Of a DNA stretch of 64,000 nucleotides, positions 21,935-32,101 are shown piece after piece. Origin of the DNA: Pseudohongiella sp. (GTDB lineage: Bacteria > Pseudomonadota > Gammaproteobacteria > Pseudomonadales > Pseudohongiellaceae); the NCBI RefSeq assembly GCF_011050365.1, contig NZ_DRFV01000008.1, forward strand, positions 358,125 to 422,124. Reading direction: 5' to 3'. The notes beneath the pieces were generated by a model that did no database searches, was not told the origin of the DNA, and saw nothing but the letters and a program-made list of their open reading frames with translations. The position numbers were made by a program, and so were the translations under genes. Each line of letters opens with the position of its first letter. Position 1 is the first letter of the stretch.

Positions 21935-22819
21935 TCAGGGCTGCTCGCGTGCAAGCGTGAGCAGCTCATTGACCAGATTGTTGGGAAACTGGCGAGCAAT
22001 GGTAACCGCATAAAAATTCTCGAACACATTCTCCAGCGTCATGTAATGCACCAATTTACCGCTGTCCAGCTCATCCCTCACCACGACCAGCGGCAATACT
22101 GAAATTGCACCCGAGTCACGCGCCAGCAGACGCAGCATCGCCATATCATTGGCCTCAGCGATAACGTCCGGGGTGAAATGATGTTGCGCGCAGATTCCTT
22201 CAAACGCTGAGCGTATGGGACTGTCATTCACCGGCAGCACCCAGCGTTGTTTCCTGTAGCTGGCATTAAACCGTTCCGGCAGTTTTAGCCCGGGCGGGCC
22301 CACTATTGCGATCGGCTGCCGCGCCAGCAGCTGGCATTGCCAGAGCTGTTTGTCGTCGCCAATAACGGCGATATTGGTCAGGGCAAGATCAAGTTGATGG
22401 TTGCCCAGCGCCGCCAGCAGGTTGCTTTGCTCGCGAGCCTCCAGGCTGTACTTGACGTGCGGACGCCCGACCAGGGGCTGCATCAGGTTCTCGATAAAGT
22501 TACGCGACATGGTGGCCAGCATGCCAATGCGTAAAGCAGCGCCCTCCTGTTGCTCTCCGGTGAGCAGGTAGGACTGCAGCTCATCCCCCTTCCTGAAGAT
22601 TTCCTCCGCGTAACTGAAGGCTTTACGACCGGACTCCGTCAGGACCAGTTTGCGCCCCTCGCGTTTGAACAGGTCAAGGCCCATGCTCTGTTCTAACTGT
22701 TTGATTTGCGAAGAAAGTGCAGATTGTGAAACATGCAGCTGGTGGGCACATTGGGTCAGGTTGCCTTGTTTGGCGACCCGCCAGAAATAGTAAAGATGAT
22801 GATAGTTAAGTCGGCTCAT
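21935..22819 (-). CDS. LysR-family regulator beside the DAB operon
   Basis: A 294-residue LysR-type regulator with an NhaR-like N-terminus: NYHHLYYFWRVAKQGNLTQC then the recognition helix LHVSQSALSSQIKQLEQS (about 29-46), followed by a periplasmic-binding-like effector domain. It is divergent from dabB across about 90 bases that contain an inverted repeat. LysR regulators accompany DAB operons in other bacteria and respond to carbon supply, so control of dabBA-cysD is the likely role. The effector is not evident. Confidence 0.92.
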   Translation of the reverse strand: MSRLNYHHLYYFWRVAKQGNLTQCAHQLHVSQSALSSQIKQLEQSMGLDLFKREGRKLVLTESGRKAFSYAEEIFRKGDELQSYLLTGEQQEGAALRIGMLATMSRNFIENLMQPLVGRPHVKYSLEAREQSNLLAALGNHQLDLALTNIAVIGDDKQLWQCQLLARQPIAIVGPPGLKLPERFNASYRKQRWVLPVNDSPIRSAFEGICAQHHFTPDVIAEANDMAMLRLLARDSGAISVLPLVVVRDELDSGKLVHYMTLENVFENFYAVTIARQFPNNLVNELLTLAREQP

Positions 22820-22830
22820 AGTTCTCTAAA

Positions 22831-22877
22831 ATAGAATATATCGTAAATTAATATATATTTTACAGAATGTATTCTAT
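22831..22877. promoter_or_regulatory. Interrupted dyad, likely LysR operator
   Basis: ATAGAATA at 22831-22838 and its exact reverse complement TATTCTAT at 22870-22877 flank a 31-base, almost purely A/T core. This symmetry, in the space between divergent lysR and dabB, is what a LysR regulator with two half-sites would use. The A/T core also offers promoter elements for both directions. Confidence 0.55.
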
Positions 22878-22909
22878 GCCGGAGAATTGCCGCACTTCAA
22901 CAACAGAGT

Positions 22910-24457
22910 GTGATTATGATGATATTCAATGGATTTGCGTTGTTGACGGCAGCTGTCGTGTTCGCGCCCTTAATGGTCCTGGCGTTATGTTCGTTCTCAT
23001 GGCGCTGGACGGCGGCAAAGGTGATTCATGGGGCAGCATTCGCGGCGGCACTGATAAACAGTATTGTCGTTCTGTTCCTCGACGTATCGGCCCCGGTCCT
23101 GTTCTGGTTCCACATCAATGCCCTTGTCAGTATCGTGTTGCTGCTGATCAGCTTTATAGCCTGGATCGTGCTGCGCTATGCTGCCACCAATTTTGAGCAG
23201 GACAGTCACGGCAAACGATTTTTGACATGGTTCAGCGTCACCGTGTTCGCGGTCATGTGTGTTGTGTCGAGTCAGAACCTGGTCCTGTTCTGGTTAGCCT
23301 GGGTTGGCATCAGTCTGAGCTTCCATCAATTACTGATGTTCTACCCCAATCGTCCCCGCGCGTTGCTGGCCGCGCACAAGAAATTCCTTCTCGCCCGCCT
23401 TGCTGAAGTGTGTCTGGCCATCGCGTTTTACCTGTTGTGGCAAGTGCATGGCACGTTAAACCTCAATGACATTCTCTCCAGCTATGGGGCACAGCCACTC
23501 AGTGTTGCCGAGCAGGTCGCTGCAGTCCTGATTGCCCTGGTCGCGCTTATCAAGTGTGCCCAATTGCCGGTCCATGGCTGGTTGATTCAGGTAGTGGAAT
23601 CGCCTACTCCGGTATCGGCGCTGTTGCATGCGGGCATCATCAATCTGGGTGGCTTTCTGCTGATTCTGTTTGCTCCCTTGTTCAGTCTGTCCGTCGCCGC
23701 GCAAGGCCTGGTATTGGTCGTTGCCGGACTGTCGATGCTGGTGGCTGCGCTGGTGATGATGACCCGCATCAGTATCAAGGTACGCCTGGCATGGTCAACA
23801 ACAGCGCAAATGGGGTTGATGCTGGTCGAGTGCGCGTTAGGTCTTTACGAGCTGGCGCTGCTCCATATGCTCGCCCACTCATGTTACAAGGCCTTCGCTT
23901 TCCTAAACTCGGGAGAAGCGGTAGCTGACTATCTTCGGGCCCGGCACCGTGAACGTGACCTGCCGCAGCGCCATGTCTGGCTTCTGGCGGCGCTGTTTGT
24001 CGTGCCCAGTGTCGCACTGTATATCTATATCGCAGGCGCGGCGCTTTTTCCCCTGAGCCCATGGCTGGTTCTCTCGGTGGCGCTCATGGTCTATGTCGCC
24101 CAGTTTGTTGCGACCGGAGGGCGTCGGCAGGCGGCTCATGCCGCTGGTCTGTGCCTGTTGCTGCTGGGGAGTTACCTGGTACTGAAGACAATACTGGCGC
24201 CTGCGGTCGCCGTTCACGGTCACACCTACAGCGCCTGGTTTGATGTGTGGGTCGTGTGTCTCTTTGCGGCACAGGTACTGATCTATCTTCAGATGCAATA
24301 CAGGCCTCTTAGCATGACAAGTCATCGCTTGTTCATTGCCTTGAATGCAGGCTTTTACCTGGACGAATGGATGACCCGGCTGACACTGAAGGTATGGCCA
24401 ACGCTACCGCCACGTATGGATTATAAGAACACGACTGTTCCACAAGAGGTGATCTGA
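22910..24457 (+). CDS. dabB: DabB, proton-conducting subunit of DAB carbon pump
   Basis: A 515-residue polytopic protein of the NADH dehydrogenase subunit 5 / Mrp-antiporter family, with 13-14 hydrophobic helices. Landmarks are the discontinuous-helix region LIKCAQLPVHGWLIQVVESP, followed by TPVSALLHAGIINLGGFLLI, and the later HMLAHSCYKAFAFLNSG. In DAB complexes this subunit couples proton flow to bicarbonate accumulation by DabA. It stands directly before dabA, overlapping translationally (its stop lies two bases before the dabA ATG). The start is uncertain: GTG at 22910 or ATG at 22916 or 22919. Confidence 0.92.
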   Translation: MIMMIFNGFALLTAAVVFAPLMVLALCSFSWRWTAAKVIHGAAFAAALINSIVVLFLDVSAPVLFWFHINALVSIVLLLISFIAWIVLRYAATNFEQDSHGKRFLTWFSVTVFAVMCVVSSQNLVLFWLAWVGISLSFHQLLMFYPNRPRALLAAHKKFLLARLAEVCLAIAFYLLWQVHGTLNLNDILSSYGAQPLSVAEQVAAVLIALVALIKCAQLPVHGWLIQVVESPTPVSALLHAGIINLGGFLLILFAPLFSLSVAAQGLVLVVAGLSMLVAALVMMTRISIKVRLAWSTTAQMGLMLVECALGLYELALLHMLAHSCYKAFAFLNSGEAVADYLRARHRERDLPQRHVWLLAALFVVPSVALYIYIAGAALFPLSPWLVLSVALMVYVAQFVATGGRRQAAHAAGLCLLLLGSYLVLKTILAPAVAVHGHTYSAWFDVWVVCLFAAQVLIYLQMQYRPLSMTSHRLFIALNAGFYLDEWMTRLTLKVWPTLPPRMDYKNTTVPQEVI

Positions 24458-24458
24458 G

Positions 24459-26903
24459 ATGAACGGGACCACGCTGGAAATGAACACAATCAATCAACAA
24501 TCATTGCGCGACAAAATGCAGGCGGCATGCGCAGGATGCGCGCCCAGCTGGCCCCTGGACCGTTCCATTGCAGTCAATCCATGGTGGCAGATGCGCAGTG
24601 AGAAGTTCACCGGGGTGTCAGCGAAACTGTCGGTACTTGGCAGCGTAAACTGCCTGATGCCAGCTGAGTTCTACCGCGCGCACTGGGGTACAAACATTCT
24701 ATCAGAGCACCTTGAGCATGCCCGGCGTGAGCTGCAGGTAGAGGCGACGGAAGAGCAGTTGCTGGCGGCACTCGACGCCACTGACACCGCCAGGCCCTGG
24801 CTGAACATCGTCGATTATCTGGACGCCATGCCAGAGCAGCGACGCAGGATGGCCTGGCATGCTGAAGTACAGCAACAGATCAGTCAGTTCTGTGGTGCCT
24901 ACTTCCAATACCCGGAAAGAATGAGCAGCGCTGCACTAAAAACGCAGTCTTTCTTTCATTCGTGGCGCGAGGTTCTCAGCCTGGACAAAGGCATCGGCAT
25001 TTTGATGGGCGCACGCGAGATCAACCAGCAGATTCGATTGCTGCCGCAGTCTGTCGCAGAGGTATACCAGGCGTTTCATGATGAGGTGTTATCTGGTCGT
25101 GCCGGTACCCAAGGCTGCGCCGACTACGCTACCTCATTGCTGCTGGATGTGAATGGCTGGGCCTCATGGTTGGCCTATCAGGTGTGGCAGGACCAACTGG
25201 CAGGCAGGGAGAATGACCTTGTTGAACAGTTGCTGGCAATCCGGCTGTCATGGGAGCTACTGTTGTGGCGTCACCTGCAAACCAAAAAGGGTGCGAGTTA
25301 TAAATTGATCCAGCACCAGTTCCTGGCGCAGTTCGACGATGTCAGTTCACGCTATGAGAAGGCAACGCAAAATCAGCAGCTGATCTGGGTCTGGCAGCGA
25401 GCGCTTGAGTGTGCGTATCAGCTTCCTCTGGCCGGGAAGTTGCTGAGTGCACAACCCGCGCAGACAACATCGGTAACACTGCAGGCAGTGTTCTGCATTG
25501 ATGTGCGTTCAGAGCCCATGCGACGTGCACTGGAGGCACAGGACCCGGACATACAGACCCTGGGCTTTGCCGGATTTTTCGGGCTGCCAATCGAATACCG
25601 TAACGCGTTTGTCAGGGACGCCAGGCCGCAGCTGCCCGGGTTGCTGAGTCCCGCGCTCAGTGTTAGCAGAGCAGCGCCGGCGCCTTCATCAATGCGCCAC
25701 AATGATCAGTTGCAGCGTGAGGTCGCCGCAAAAGGTGCCTCCGGCGTCGCACCGGCATCGTTCGGTCTGGTCGAGGCCGGCGGTCTGTACAAGGCTTTCG
25801 ATCTGCTTCGATGCAGCTTCGCCAAAACCATGGGGTTCAGCACCGGCAACACAACTGAAGAAACCAGTCCGTGGGAATTGCGCAAAAACGGAGAGCAGAT
25901 CAGTCTGGAAGAACAGACTCAGCTACTGCAGTCAATTCTGACCGCGCTGGGGCTCACGGCAGGGTTCGCCAGCCATGTATTGCTGGTCGGGCACGGCAGT
26001 CAGAGCGCCAACAACCCCCATGCTGCCGGCCTTGACTGTGGCGCCTGTGGCGGACAAAGCGGCGAGGTCAATGTGCGTGTGCTCGCGCAGATGCTCAATG
26101 ACACGCAGCTCAGAAAGAGTCTGCTCCGCCATGGTATCGATATTCCGGACGAAACCAGATTTGTCGCGGCCCTGCATAACACATGCACAGATGAGATAGT
26201 CTGCTTCGATTCCCCAAACCACAGCCCTTATGCTCAATGGCTGAAGGATGCGCAGGCCTTGGCGCAGGAGCATCGAGCACCAGGCTTGGGTATTGCCGGT
26301 GGCAATGCAGCAAATATTGCACAACAGTTGTTGATTCGCAGCAGGGACTGGGCGCAGTTGCGACCGGAATGGGGGCTGGCGAACAACGCCTCCTTTATCG
26401 TGGCGCCGCGCGCTTTAACACGAAACATTGACCTTGAAGGGCGCAGCTTTCTGCACGACTATACCTGGCAGCACGACCTGGAATACAAAGTGCTGGAGCA
26501 GATAATCACTGCCCCTATGATCGTCACCAACTGGATCAATCTGCAGTATTACGCCTCCGTGGTAGATCCGGTAAGGTACGGCAGTGGCAACAAGATGCTG
26601 CACAATGTGGTGGGCGATCACATCGGCGTGTTTGAAGGCAACGGCGGCGACCTGCGCATCGGCCTGCCAATACAGTCTGTTCATGATGGTATCAACTGGC
26701 GTCATCAACCGCTCAGGCTTAGCGTTTATATTGCCGCACCAACGGATGCCCTTGCCGATATTATTAATGCGCACACCGCGGTGCGTGAGTTGCTCGACAA
26801 CGGCTGGTTGTTCCTGTTCGCCTGGGATGTAAGCCGGAACCTGATACAGCGTTATGATCTGGGTCAGTGGGTAGCCGTTGAGTCAGGAGAGGGGCATGTT
26901 TGA
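24459..26903 (+). CDS. dabA: DabA, carbonic-anhydrase-like subunit of DAB carbon pump
   Basis: An 814-residue protein of the DUF2309/UPF0753 family, a beta-carbonic-anhydrase-like protein that forms a cytoplasm-facing complex with DabB and traps CO2 as bicarbonate. The zinc site seen in Halothiobacillus DabA (Cys, Asp, His, Cys) is present: Cys346 and Asp348 in FCIDVRSEP, His512 in [13 protein letters not shown], and Cys527 in [13 protein letters not shown]. The 15-residue spacing of the last two matches the characterised protein. Immediately preceded by dabB and overlapped by cysD. In a heterotroph it likely supplies bicarbonate for carboxylation reactions at low CO2. Confidence 0.95.
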   Translation: MNGTTLEMNTINQQSLRDKMQAACAGCAPSWPLDRSIAVNPWWQMRSEKFTGVSAKLSVLGSVNCLMPAEFYRAHWGTNILSEHLEHARRELQVEATEEQLLAALDATDTARPWLNIVDYLDAMPEQRRRMAWHAEVQQQISQFCGAYFQYPERMSSAALKTQSFFHSWREVLSLDKGIGILMGAREINQQIRLLPQSVAEVYQAFHDEVLSGRAGTQGCADYATSLLLDVNGWASWLAYQVWQDQLAGRENDLVEQLLAIRLSWELLLWRHLQTKKGASYKLIQHQFLAQFDDVSSRYEKATQNQQLIWVWQRALECAYQLPLAGKLLSAQPAQTTSVTLQAVFCIDVRSEPMRRALEAQDPDIQTLGFAGFFGLPIEYRNAFVRDARPQLPGLLSPALSVSRAAPAPSSMRHNDQLQREVAAKGASGVAPASFGLVEAGGLYKAFDLLRCSFAKTMGFSTGNTTEETSPWELRKNGEQISLEEQTQLLQSILTALGLTAGFASHVLLVGHGSQSANNPHAAGLDCGACGGQSGEVNVRVLAQMLNDTQLRKSLLRHGIDIPDETRFVAALHNTCTDEIVCFDSPNHSPYAQWLKDAQALAQEHRAPGLGIAGGNAANIAQQLLIRSRDWAQLRPEWGLANNASFIVAPRALTRNIDLEGRSFLHDYTWQHDLEYKVLEQIITAPMIVTNWINLQYYASVVDPVRYGSGNKMLHNVVGDHIGVFEGNGGDLRIGLPIQSVHDGINWRHQPLRLSVYIAAPTDALADIINAHTAVRELLDNGWLFLFAWDVSRNLIQRYDLGQWVAVESGEGHV

Positions 26904-27816
26904 CCTGACGCATATGCGTAAACTGGAGGCAGAGTCCATTCACATCATTCGTGAAGTCGTTGCCTGCTTTGAAAATCCCTGTATGTTCTATTCGATTGGC
27001 AAGGATTCCACAGTAATGTTGCACCTGGCGCGCAAAGCACTTTATCCCGCCTCAGTGCCGTTCGCATTATTGCATGTTGACACGACCTGGGAGTTTGCAG
27101 AGATGGCCCGTTTTCGCGACTCGCTGGCACTCAAACACAACCTTAACATGATCGTCCACACCAATACTGAAGCTCTTGAGGCGGGTGTACACCCGGTTGA
27201 GTCCGGGTCGGTTCAATACAATGACCACATGAAAACCATTGCCCTCAAACAGGCACTGGCCAAATACGGCTTCGATGCTGCGCTGGGCGGGGCACGACGT
27301 GATGAAGAGAAGTCCCGGGCCAAAGAGCGCGTGTTCTCAGTCAGGGGGCGGAATCAGGTATGGGACCCCAAGAACCAGCGTCCCGAGTTGTGGGATATCT
27401 ACAACACCAGGATCAATCGGGGTGAGAGCGTGCGGGTCTTCCCGTTGTCGAACTGGACTGAGCTGGATATCTGGCAGTACATCATGATCGAGAAGATAGC
27501 GCTGGTTGATCTGTATTTTTCTGCGCCCCGCAAGTGCTGGATCGCCAGCGACAGTGGACAGATATTTGCACTTGATGATGACCGTATGCTGCCCTACCTG
27601 GATCCGGCAGAGCGTGAGTCTGTTGCGATTCGCGACATTCGGTTCCGGACACTGGGTTGTTATCCCCAGACCGGGGCGGTGCTCAGTCAGGCTACCAGTG
27701 TGTCCGAAATAATTCAGGAATTACTGTTGGATAAATCCAGCGAACGGCAGGGCCGTACCCTGGACAAAGATCAGGTTGGATCGATGGAGAAGAAGAAGCG
27801 TGAAGGTTATTTCTAG
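26896..27816 (+). CDS. cysD: CysD, sulfate adenylyltransferase subunit 2
   Basis: A 306-residue ATP-pyrophosphatase-fold subunit that makes APS from sulfate and ATP with the GTPase CysN. Diagnostic segments match E. coli CysD closely: the PP-loop [62 protein letters not shown], and the C-terminal SERQGR...[15 protein letters not shown] end. The ATG at 26896 has a GGAGAGG site and lies inside the end of dabA, so the genes are coupled. No cysN follows; the next gene is a radical SAM enzyme after a 267-base gap. Either CysN is encoded elsewhere or this copy has a separate job tied to carbon uptake. Confidence 0.94.
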   Translation: MFDLTHMRKLEAESIHIIREVVACFENPCMFYSIGKDSTVMLHLARKALYPASVPFALLHVDTTWEFAEMARFRDSLALKHNLNMIVHTNTEALEAGVHPVESGSVQYNDHMKTIALKQALAKYGFDAALGGARRDEEKSRAKERVFSVRGRNQVWDPKNQRPELWDIYNTRINRGESVRVFPLSNWTELDIWQYIMIEKIALVDLYFSAPRKCWIASDSGQIFALDDDRMLPYLDPAERESVAIRDIRFRTLGCYPQTGAVLSQATSVSEIIQELLLDKSSERQGRTLDKDQVGSMEKKKREGYF

Positions 27817-28083
27817 GTGGCGAGCTTCGATGGATTAACATTTGCGCCTGCGTACCCGGCACGGCAAGGAAGCCACCATTGCGCCAGTATTAAAGGCGCG
27901 TTAACCCTGCAAGCGCGGGTATGGCACCGCCGGGGACAGGCAGCAATATGCCTGAGGCCACGGTAAACCCCGATGCTGCCGGCATGGTGCTGGTTTGTGC
28001 TGTGCTTTTGAATTGCATTGCGTGAACAAGTACACTGGCAGATCTCAGGCGTTTTAACGGCCACTACTGCCGACAGGTACCCC
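27817..28083. other. Non-coding gap between cysD and the radical SAM operon
   Basis: A 267-base stretch without a convincing gene. It contains several short GC-rich complementary words (for example TACCCG near 27855 and CGGGTA near 27916, and GGCAGC / GCTGCC pairs near 27940-27980), so a structured leader is possible. Thiamine and cobalamin riboswitch core motifs were not found. An in-frame TTG at 28020 could extend the radical SAM gene by 22 residues. Confidence 0.3.
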
Positions 28084-29172
28084 ATGGAATCCATTTATTA
28101 CGTTTTGTGCTGGCACTGCCATCGTCGCTGCAAGCACTGTTATGAAGACCGGTTCCACCCTTATGTCCGCGACGAACTTGAATCGGTGGTCAGCGAGGCC
28201 GAGCGTAACGCGCCGCGTATCGTCGCCAATCTGCCAGCAACCATGCAGTACCGGGATCGCAAAAGTCCTGTGGTCGGTGAGCCAACAGAATTCGAGCTAA
28301 AAACCGGCCGTATCATCATCTCCGGCGGCGATGTGTTGACCGATCCTGTGCGTGAGCGCGTGCTTTATCCGACGCTGGAGGCGATCCGCGACAAATACCG
28401 GGACAAGGGGGGCGTCAAAGTGATCGTGCAGACCACCGGCGATCTGCTGACTCCCAAAATTGTGCGAGAGCTGCTGGATCGCGATGTGTGGTCGATTTCA
28501 GCGGCCGGTATGGATGACTACCATGTGGGCATGCAGGATAACGGTAAAAAGTTACTGGCAGACAAACTGGTTGCCATGTTTGAGGCCGCCGGCATGATCG
28601 GCATGGCAGAGCATGAAGCCCGGCGTCAGACCGGAAAAGACAGTCCACCGGTGTACAGCATGTTCGGTGCCACTGATGAGGCCTGGATCGGCAAGTTGTG
28701 GCCGCGCGGTCGGGCCTGGGAAAATGGCCTGTCAAAGGCCACTATGGCGGATAATTTTTGCAGTGCCTGGTCCGGTGGCCTGGGGTTTCTGGAGGCCGGC
28801 TATGAGGGCTCGGAGGTTTCCATTGATCCCAGTGGCGACGTGTATCCCTGTTGTATTAAAACGGCTGAGCCGCTGGGCAATCTCACTGAAGAGCCATTGC
28901 TGGCTATTCTGGACAGCCTGGCGGGTGATCCTGCCATTGAGGCGATCAATGCCGGCAAGCCGGAGCGGATGGGATTGACCCATGGCTGGAGTGTAGAAGA
29001 CTTTATTGGTGCCAGTGTGGTTTCGACGCCCCAGGGCGAACCTTATGCCAACCTGTGCATAGGCTGTGACACCTTTCATCGTGAGGTGCTGGGCGATATT
29101 TTACGCAGCCGCCGCCAGCAACGCGTGGCGGGGCGCATGGGTATTATTGCCAGCACCACGGTGACGGCCTGA
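28084..29172 (+). CDS. Radical SAM protein with SPASM-like cysteines
   Basis: A 362-residue radical SAM enzyme. The SAM-binding cluster motif CHRRCKHC (Cys12, Cys16, Cys19) sits at the very N-terminus, with an extra Cys at 9. The GGD of RIIISGGDVLTDP is the usual SAM-contact strand. The C-terminal part carries additional Cys at 226, 256-257 (DPSGDVYPCCIKT), 325 and 328 (LCIGCDTFHRE), the pattern of an auxiliary iron-sulfur cluster as in SPASM/twitch proteins. The reaction is unknown. It overlaps the first gene of a YnjBCD-type transporter (TGATG junction), so enzyme and importer are made together. The ATG at 28084 is preferred. Confidence 0.83.
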   Translation: MESIYYVLCWHCHRRCKHCYEDRFHPYVRDELESVVSEAERNAPRIVANLPATMQYRDRKSPVVGEPTEFELKTGRIIISGGDVLTDPVRERVLYPTLEAIRDKYRDKGGVKVIVQTTGDLLTPKIVRELLDRDVWSISAAGMDDYHVGMQDNGKKLLADKLVAMFEAAGMIGMAEHEARRQTGKDSPPVYSMFGATDEAWIGKLWPRGRAWENGLSKATMADNFCSAWSGGLGFLEAGYEGSEVSIDPSGDVYPCCIKTAEPLGNLTEEPLLAILDSLAGDPAIEAINAGKPERMGLTHGWSVEDFIGASVVSTPQGEPYANLCIGCDTFHREVLGDILRSRRQQRVAGRMGIIASTTVTA

Positions 29173-30395
29173 TGGCCAGGTGGCTGCGTGGGTACCTGGC
29201 AGCGCTTGTTATCAGTCTGGGGCCGGGGCTACCCCTGTTGGTCTTGGCGGAGCCCGATCCCGCGGACTGGGATAGTGTGCTGAAGCAGGCGACAGGGCAG
29301 ACAGTCTACCTGAATGCCTGGGGTGGTGAGCCGCGCACCAATGAGTTTTTTGCATGGACAGCCTCACAAGTCGATGAGCGTTTCGGTATCACCCTGCAAC
29401 ACGTCAAGCTCAGTGATACCGCCGAAGCGGTGTCCAGAGTGCTGGCAGAAAAGCAGGCAGGTAATGTTAATAACGGCGCCATCGATCTGCTCTGGCTAAA
29501 CGGTGAGAACTTTGCCAGCATGCAGCACAACGCACTGCTCTATGGCCCCTGGGCTGAGCAGTTGCCCAACTTCCGCTGGGTGGACGCAGACAACAATGCG
29601 GACATGCGCAAAGACTTCACGATCCCGGTTAACGGTTTCGAGTCTCCCTGGCTGCGCGCCCAACTGGTGTTCTTTCATGACACTTACCTGATAGCACAGG
29701 CGCCACGGACAATGTCTGAGTTGCTGGCATGGGCGCAGCGCCATCCCGGGGAGTTCACTTACCCCAGGCCTCCGGATTTTTTGGCGACAACGTTTATGAA
29801 GCAGGCATTGCTGGAATTGGTGCCGGAGCCGGAAAAACTGTATCAACCGGTAACTAACAGCGATTTTGACGCGGTGACCGAGCCGCTGTGGGCGTATCTG
29901 GATGCACTGCATCCGGTGCTGTTGCGTCAAGGGCGCAGTTTTCCTGCGTCAGGTGCGGAGATGCGGCGTCTGATGGCGGACGGCGAAACTGCGCTGGCTT
30001 TTGCTTTCAGTCCCTCGGAGGCAGCCATTGCCGTTGACCGCGGCGAACTACCGGACAGCGTGCGCGCTTACACAATGAATGGTGGCACACTGGCCAATGT
30101 CAGCTTTTTGGCGATCCCGTTCAATGCCACTCACAAGGCTGGCGCGATGGTCGTGGCTGATTTTCTGTTATCCCCTGAAGCCCAGCTTCGTGCCCAGGAC
30201 CCTGACTATCTGGGGAGTACATCGGTACTGTCTGTGACTGCGCTCCCGGCCCAGTGGCGTGAACGCATGCAGCTGATCCGGCGCCATCCTGCCGCGCCAT
30301 CTGAAGAGGATCTGGCGAGGCGTCTGGCCGAGCCGCATCCAAGCTGGGTGGTTGCGCTGGAAGACGCCTGGTTGCAGCGCTATGGCGTGCGGTGA
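29172..30395 (+). CDS. ynjB: YnjB-like ABC substrate-binding protein
   Basis: A 407-residue exported solute-binding protein with a signal peptide (about residues 1-26) and a thiamine/iron-type binding fold, visible in TVYLNAWGGEPRTNEFFAW, the central IDLLWLNGENFASM, and the late NVSFLAIPFNATHKAGAMV. The three-gene order and sizes match E. coli ynjB-ynjC-ynjD, whose substrate is unsettled. Its ATG shares a base with the stop of the radical SAM gene, and its stop overlaps the permease start. It should deliver ligand to the permease on the outer face of the inner membrane. Confidence 0.88.
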   Translation: MARWLRGYLAALVISLGPGLPLLVLAEPDPADWDSVLKQATGQTVYLNAWGGEPRTNEFFAWTASQVDERFGITLQHVKLSDTAEAVSRVLAEKQAGNVNNGAIDLLWLNGENFASMQHNALLYGPWAEQLPNFRWVDADNNADMRKDFTIPVNGFESPWLRAQLVFFHDTYLIAQAPRTMSELLAWAQRHPGEFTYPRPPDFLATTFMKQALLELVPEPEKLYQPVTNSDFDAVTEPLWAYLDALHPVLLRQGRSFPASGAEMRRLMADGETALAFAFSPSEAAIAVDRGELPDSVRAYTMNGGTLANVSFLAIPFNATHKAGAMVVADFLLSPEAQLRAQDPDYLGSTSVLSVTALPAQWRERMQLIRRHPAAPSEEDLARRLAEPHPSWVVALEDAWLQRYGVR

Positions 30396-32101
30396 AGCGG
30401 AAGTTGGCTAAGAAAAATTTTGTGTTACCACTGGCGCCAATTCTGTTGGGCCTGCTGGTGGCGGGACCGGTTGCGCTGGGCCTGCTCATGATCCTGCTGC
30501 CAGCGTTTGGCTATCTGCCTGCCATTGGTCAGGAAACGCTGTCATGGCAGTCGTGGACAGCTTTGTTCGATACGCAGGGGCTGGGTCAGAGTGTGCGCCT
30601 GAGTTTTGTCGCAGGCGTCGTCACACCGGTCATTGCACTGGTCAGCGTCATTCTGTTTCTGGCAGCCACGGCCGGCACGGCGCTGGACAGACTAATAAGG
30701 CGCCTGGTCTCACCCTTACTGGCAGTCCCGCATGCAGCCGCTGCTTTTGGTCTGGCTTTTCTGATTGCCCCTTCCGGCTTCCTCAGTCGATTGATATCAC
30801 CGGGCCTGACCCAGTGGCAACGCCCGCCGGACCTGTTGATTATCAATGATCAACTGGGCCTGACCATGATGCTGGGCCTGGTCATCAAGGAAATACCGTT
30901 TTTACTACTGATGGCGCTGGCGGCGCTGCCGCAACTGGATGTGCCACGGCGTGTGGCGATGGCGCGATCACTGGGCTATCAACCGGTGCTGGCCTGGCTC
31001 TTCACCGTGGCGCCCGCACTGTACCCCATGATCCGGCTGCCGCTGTTTGCGGTCATTGCGTTTGCCTCGGCGACCGTGGATGTGGGGATTATTCTCGGGC
31101 CAGGCTTGCCCGCTACCCTGAGTGTACGCATTCTGGGCTGGTTCAATGATCCGGATCTCAGTATGCGGTTATTAGCGGCGGCCGGTGCGTTGTTGCAACT
31201 CATGGTCAGTGTCCTGGCCATTTTGACCTGGCTGGTGCTGGAGAAACTGATCGCGCAAGGCTGGCAGCTCTGGCAGGCGAGTGGCAACCGCTCCCGCTTT
31301 AACCGGTCATTAAAGATGATGGGCTTCACCGGACTCAGTGTGGCCACAGTTCTGTTGCTGCTCAGTGTCATCGCTTTGTTGATCAATGCATTTGCCGGCA
31401 CCTGGCGTTTTCCATCGGCGCTGCCTGATGCCTGGACCCTGCGTCACTGGGAGACCACCTTGACGAGTTTATCGGGACCGGTGATCAATACCCTGGTGAT
31501 CAGTTTTGTTGCCACGGTGCTGGCCGTGATACTGGTACTGGCGGCACTGGAAAGTGAACAGCGCCATGGCCGGTCGCGCTTCACCTCGTTATGGTTATTG
31601 TATGTGCCGCTGCTGGTGCCTCAGGTCGCGTTTGTGTTCGGTTTGCTGGTGTTCACCGAATTCATGCACTGGCAACCCGGGCTGGTTCTGGTGATACTGG
31701 GGCACAGTGTTTTTGTTGTGCCGTATGTGTTCCTGACCTTGTCGGCGGCCTATCGCCGCTTTGATCCGCGCTGGGCGCAGATAGGGTTGTCACTCGGCGC
31801 GTCTGCAGACCGGGTGTTCTGGCACATCAAACTGCCGATGTTGCTGACCAGTAGCCTGACAGCGGCAGCGATCGGTGTTGCGGTCAGTGTCGGGCAGTTT
31901 TTGCCCACGCAACTGCTCGGTGCCGGGCGGGTGCCGACCATCACTACCGAGGCAGTAGCGCTGGCGTCGGGCGGCAGTCGCAATGTGATTGCCATCTGGG
32001 CATTGATGCAGACATTGATACCCATGGTGGGATTTATACTGGCACTGGCCATACCACAGCTAATTTGGAGGAGGCGCCGGGCGATGCGAAGCGTCACGTG
32101 A
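30392..32101 (+). CDS. ynjC: YnjC-like ABC permease (fused double permease)
   Basis: A 569-residue inner-membrane permease with two binding-protein-dependent transport domains in tandem, about 12 hydrophobic helices. Each half carries an EAA-type loop: MARSLGYQPVLAWLFTVAP in the first half and IGLSLGASADRVFWHIKLP in the second. The fusion is typical of YnjC and of iron/thiamine permeases (E. coli YnjC is 511 residues). The GTG start overlaps the ynjB stop as GTGA. One polypeptide therefore provides the whole membrane channel for the YnjD ATPase. Confidence 0.9.
   Translation: MKRKLAKKNFVLPLAPILLGLLVAGPVALGLLMILLPAFGYLPAIGQETLSWQSWTALFDTQGLGQSVRLSFVAGVVTPVIALVSVILFLAATAGTALDRLIRRLVSPLLAVPHAAAAFGLAFLIAPSGFLSRLISPGLTQWQRPPDLLIINDQLGLTMMLGLVIKEIPFLLLMALAALPQLDVPRRVAMARSLGYQPVLAWLFTVAPALYPMIRLPLFAVIAFASATVDVGIILGPGLPATLSVRILGWFNDPDLSMRLLAAAGALLQLMVSVLAILTWLVLEKLIAQGWQLWQASGNRSRFNRSLKMMGFTGLSVATVLLLLSVIALLINAFAGTWRFPSALPDAWTLRHWETTLTSLSGPVINTLVISFVATVLAVILVLAALESEQRHGRSRFTSLWLLYVPLLVPQVAFVFGLLVFTEFMHWQPGLVLVILGHSVFVVPYVFLTLSAAYRRFDPRWAQIGLSLGASADRVFWHIKLPMLLTSSLTAAAIGVAVSVGQFLPTQLLGAGRVPTITTEAVALASGGSRNVIAIWALMQTLIPMVGFILALAIPQLIWRRRRAMRSVT

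Noticed and set aside
26896..27816. PAPS reductase or other PP-loop protein as identity for the CysD gene
   Set aside because: The SIGKDS loop, [15 protein letters not shown] and [12 protein letters not shown] end are specific to CysD.
27817..28083. Thiamine or cobalamin riboswitch ahead of the radical SAM/ABC operon
   Set aside because: Neither core consensus could be found by eye; only unspecific complementary words are present.
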